From assembly GCA_002747015.1 (NCBI GenBank), contig NVXI01000014.1, positions 1-34,164 of the forward strand: a stretch of DNA of 34,164 nt, in the 5' to 3' direction. A program made the position numbers and the translations under genes. Positions 32,902-34,164 of the stretch are shown piece by piece (position 1 is the first letter of the stretch; each line of letters opens with the position of its first letter). The notes below the pieces were generated by a model. That model searched no databases. It was not told the origin of the DNA and saw only the letters and a list, made by a program, of their open reading frames with translations. Source of the stretch: Zetaproteobacteria bacterium (lineage in GTDB: Bacteria; Pseudomonadota; Alphaproteobacteria; Micavibrionales; Micavibrionaceae).

Positions 32902-34164
32902 TTATTCTGTGCGCGCATTTTTGTTTTCTTGATACAAGGATAGGCCAGCGAGAAGATCCAACGCTCTTGTTAACTGGTAGTCTTGTTTTTCTACGCTTTT
33001 ATCATTTGTTTCTTTTTCTTTGCTTTTATTATCGTTCGAAACTTTCTTCTTTTGCTTTTTAATATCTTCATTTTTAAGAGATCCGCGTAAATCTGCTTCA
33101 CGTGTGCGTTTATATTTTGAGTTATAGGCTTCCACTTTGGCCTGTTCGACAATAATATCTGGTGTAATTCCAGTACCCTGAATAGAGCGGCCTGATGGTG
33201 TATAATAACGTGCCGTCGTCAAACGCATAGCAGCATTACCAGGTAAGGGCATAACGGTTTGAACAGAACCTTTTCCAAAAGATTGCGTCCCCATGATTAT
33301 TGCACGCCGATGATCCTGAAGTGCGCCAGCAACAATTTCAGAGGCAGAGGCTGAGCCACCATTAATTAAAACGATAATAGGCAAACCTTCTGCTAGATCT
33401 CCTGGCGTTGCATTGTTACGCTCGGTATCATCTTTGTAACGGCCACGTTGAGATACAATTTCACCTTTATCAATAAAAGCATCTGATACTTCTATTGCCT
33501 GTGAAAGGAGACCGCCAGGGTTATTACGTAAGTCTAAAACGTATCCAGCAACAGAATCATCCAGCTCTTTGATTATGTCATGAATTGCTTTACGGACACC
33601 AGGACCTGTATTTTGACTAAATGTAGTAACGCGAATATAGCCAATATTACCCTCCACACGTGATTTTACAGATTTTATACGTATGATATCACGCGTTATT
33701 GTGAATTCTATTGGTGCATCTTCACCTTCTCTAAGGACCAGCAAATCAATTGTTGCACCAACTTTTCCACGCATTTTATCAACGGCCTCACTTAAGGTTA
33801 GGCCCATAACAGGTTCGCCGTCAATTTTTGAAATATAATCACTTGCTTGAATTCCCGCACGAAATGCAGGAGTATCATCAATAGGGGATACAACCTTAAC
33901 AAGCCCACCTTCCATTGTAACTTCAATACCTAAACCGCCGAACTCTCCGCGAGTTTCAACTTTCATATCATTGAAACGTTCTTCATTCAGGAATCCAGAA
34001 TGTGGGTCAAGGCTGGAAAGCATGCCATTAAGAGCATTTTCAATAAGTTCCTTATCACTTACTTCTTCCACATACTCTGAGCGTACGCGCTCAAATACAT
34101 CGCCGAATAAATTTAATTGGCGATAAGTTTCACTATATCCGTTTTCAGCTTCCTTTTTTAGCCC
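32902..34164 (-). CDS. ctpA: C-terminal processing peptidase CtpA (S41), 5' end cut
   Basis: Periplasmic serine protease of the S41 family. The frame is open to the window edge, so the N-terminus and signal peptide are missing and 420 residues are seen. The PDZ domain begins around 'GGLGIEVTMEGGLVKVVSPI'. The catalytic Ser lies in 'INGGSASASEIVAGALQD' and the Lys in 'GTQSFGKGSVQTVMP', with 'GYVLDLRNNPGGLL' between. A charged Lys/Glu-rich tail follows. Such proteases trim envelope proteins and peptidoglycan hydrolases. Confidence 0.95.
   Translation of the reverse strand, partial: GLKKEAENGYSETYRQLNLFGDVFERVRSEYVEEVSDKELIENALNGMLSSLDPHSGFLNEERFNDMKVETRGEFGGLGIEVTMEGGLVKVVSPIDDTPAFRAGIQASDYISKIDGEPVMGLTLSEAVDKMRGKVGATIDLLVLREGEDAPIEFTITRDIIRIKSVKSRVEGNIGYIRVTTFSQNTGPGVRKAIHDIIKELDDSVAGYVLDLRNNPGGLLSQAIEVSDAFIDKGEIVSQRGRYKDDTERNNATPGDLAEGLPIIVLINGGSASASEIVAGALQDHRRAIIMGTQSFGKGSVQTVMPLPGNAAMRLTTARYYTPSGRSIQGTGITPDIIVEQAKVEAYNSKYKRTREADLRGSLKNEDIKKQKKKVSNDNKSKEKETNDKSVEKQDYQLTRALDLLAGLSLYQENKNARTE

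Overview
The window reads as chromosome of an AT-rich alphaproteobacterium. The main support is gene order typical of that class: a 6S RNA gene between zapA and the 5-formyltetrahydrofolate cyclo-ligase gene, popZ directly before valS, tkt-gap-fba facing the zapA cluster, yebC-ruvC-ruvA-ruvB-ybgC-tolQ-tolR-tolA-tolB, and ctpA / divergent polysaccharide deacetylase / rppH. The genus cannot be fixed from sequence alone.

Positions 1-8361 look like an accessory region bounded on the right by a tyrosine recombinase and the 3' end of tRNA-Asn, the usual arrangement of a tRNA-targeted integrative element. Its cargo is visibly more A+T-rich and mostly unrecognised. It holds a DUF4288-like protein, two exported proteins with helical-repeat character (454 and 783 aa), a DUF5063 protein, an acidic 210-aa protein and an acidic 109-aa protein. 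The gaps between these genes carry a recurring repeat that in full copies combines a candidate promoter, ribosome binding site, start codon and the first codons (Met-Glu-Asn-Glu). Decayed copies sit in other gaps, and two copies of a small hairpin repeat lie upstream of the minus-strand genes. A second, fragmentary copy of the integrase 3' end at 6341-6381 suggests successive or tandem insertions. No copy of the tRNA end was seen on the left, so the element either extends beyond the window or has lost that end.

Positions 8362-34164 are core chromosome. They run through tRNA-Asn, tRNA-Cys, a Pcm-like methyltransferase, popZ (with an internal 81-bp tandem duplication), valS, rpmE (minus) and epmA. 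A minus-strand carbon-metabolism block follows: tkt, gap, a winged-helix regulator, a coupled 53-aa gene, class I aldolase, and a membrane-anchored EndoU-type nuclease gene two bases after the aldolase stop. The zapA block comes next (DUF4164-like gene, zapA, 6S RNA, fau, ymdB-type phosphodiesterase), then a minus-strand response regulator with a small partner. The window ends with the Holliday-junction and Tol-Pal genes on the plus strand, facing rppH, a divergent polysaccharide deacetylase and ctpA (cut by the window edge) on the minus strand.

The core genes join central carbon metabolism (tkt, gap, fbaB), translation (valS, rpmE, epmA, two tRNAs), polarity and division (popZ, zapA, tol genes), recombination (ruvABC) and RNA control (6S RNA, rppH). 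Points most worth a second look are the modular leader repeats in the island, the EndoU nuclease inside the glycolytic operon, the regulator plus 53-aa gene in the place where pgk is often found, and the 12-bp iterons in front of the integrase.
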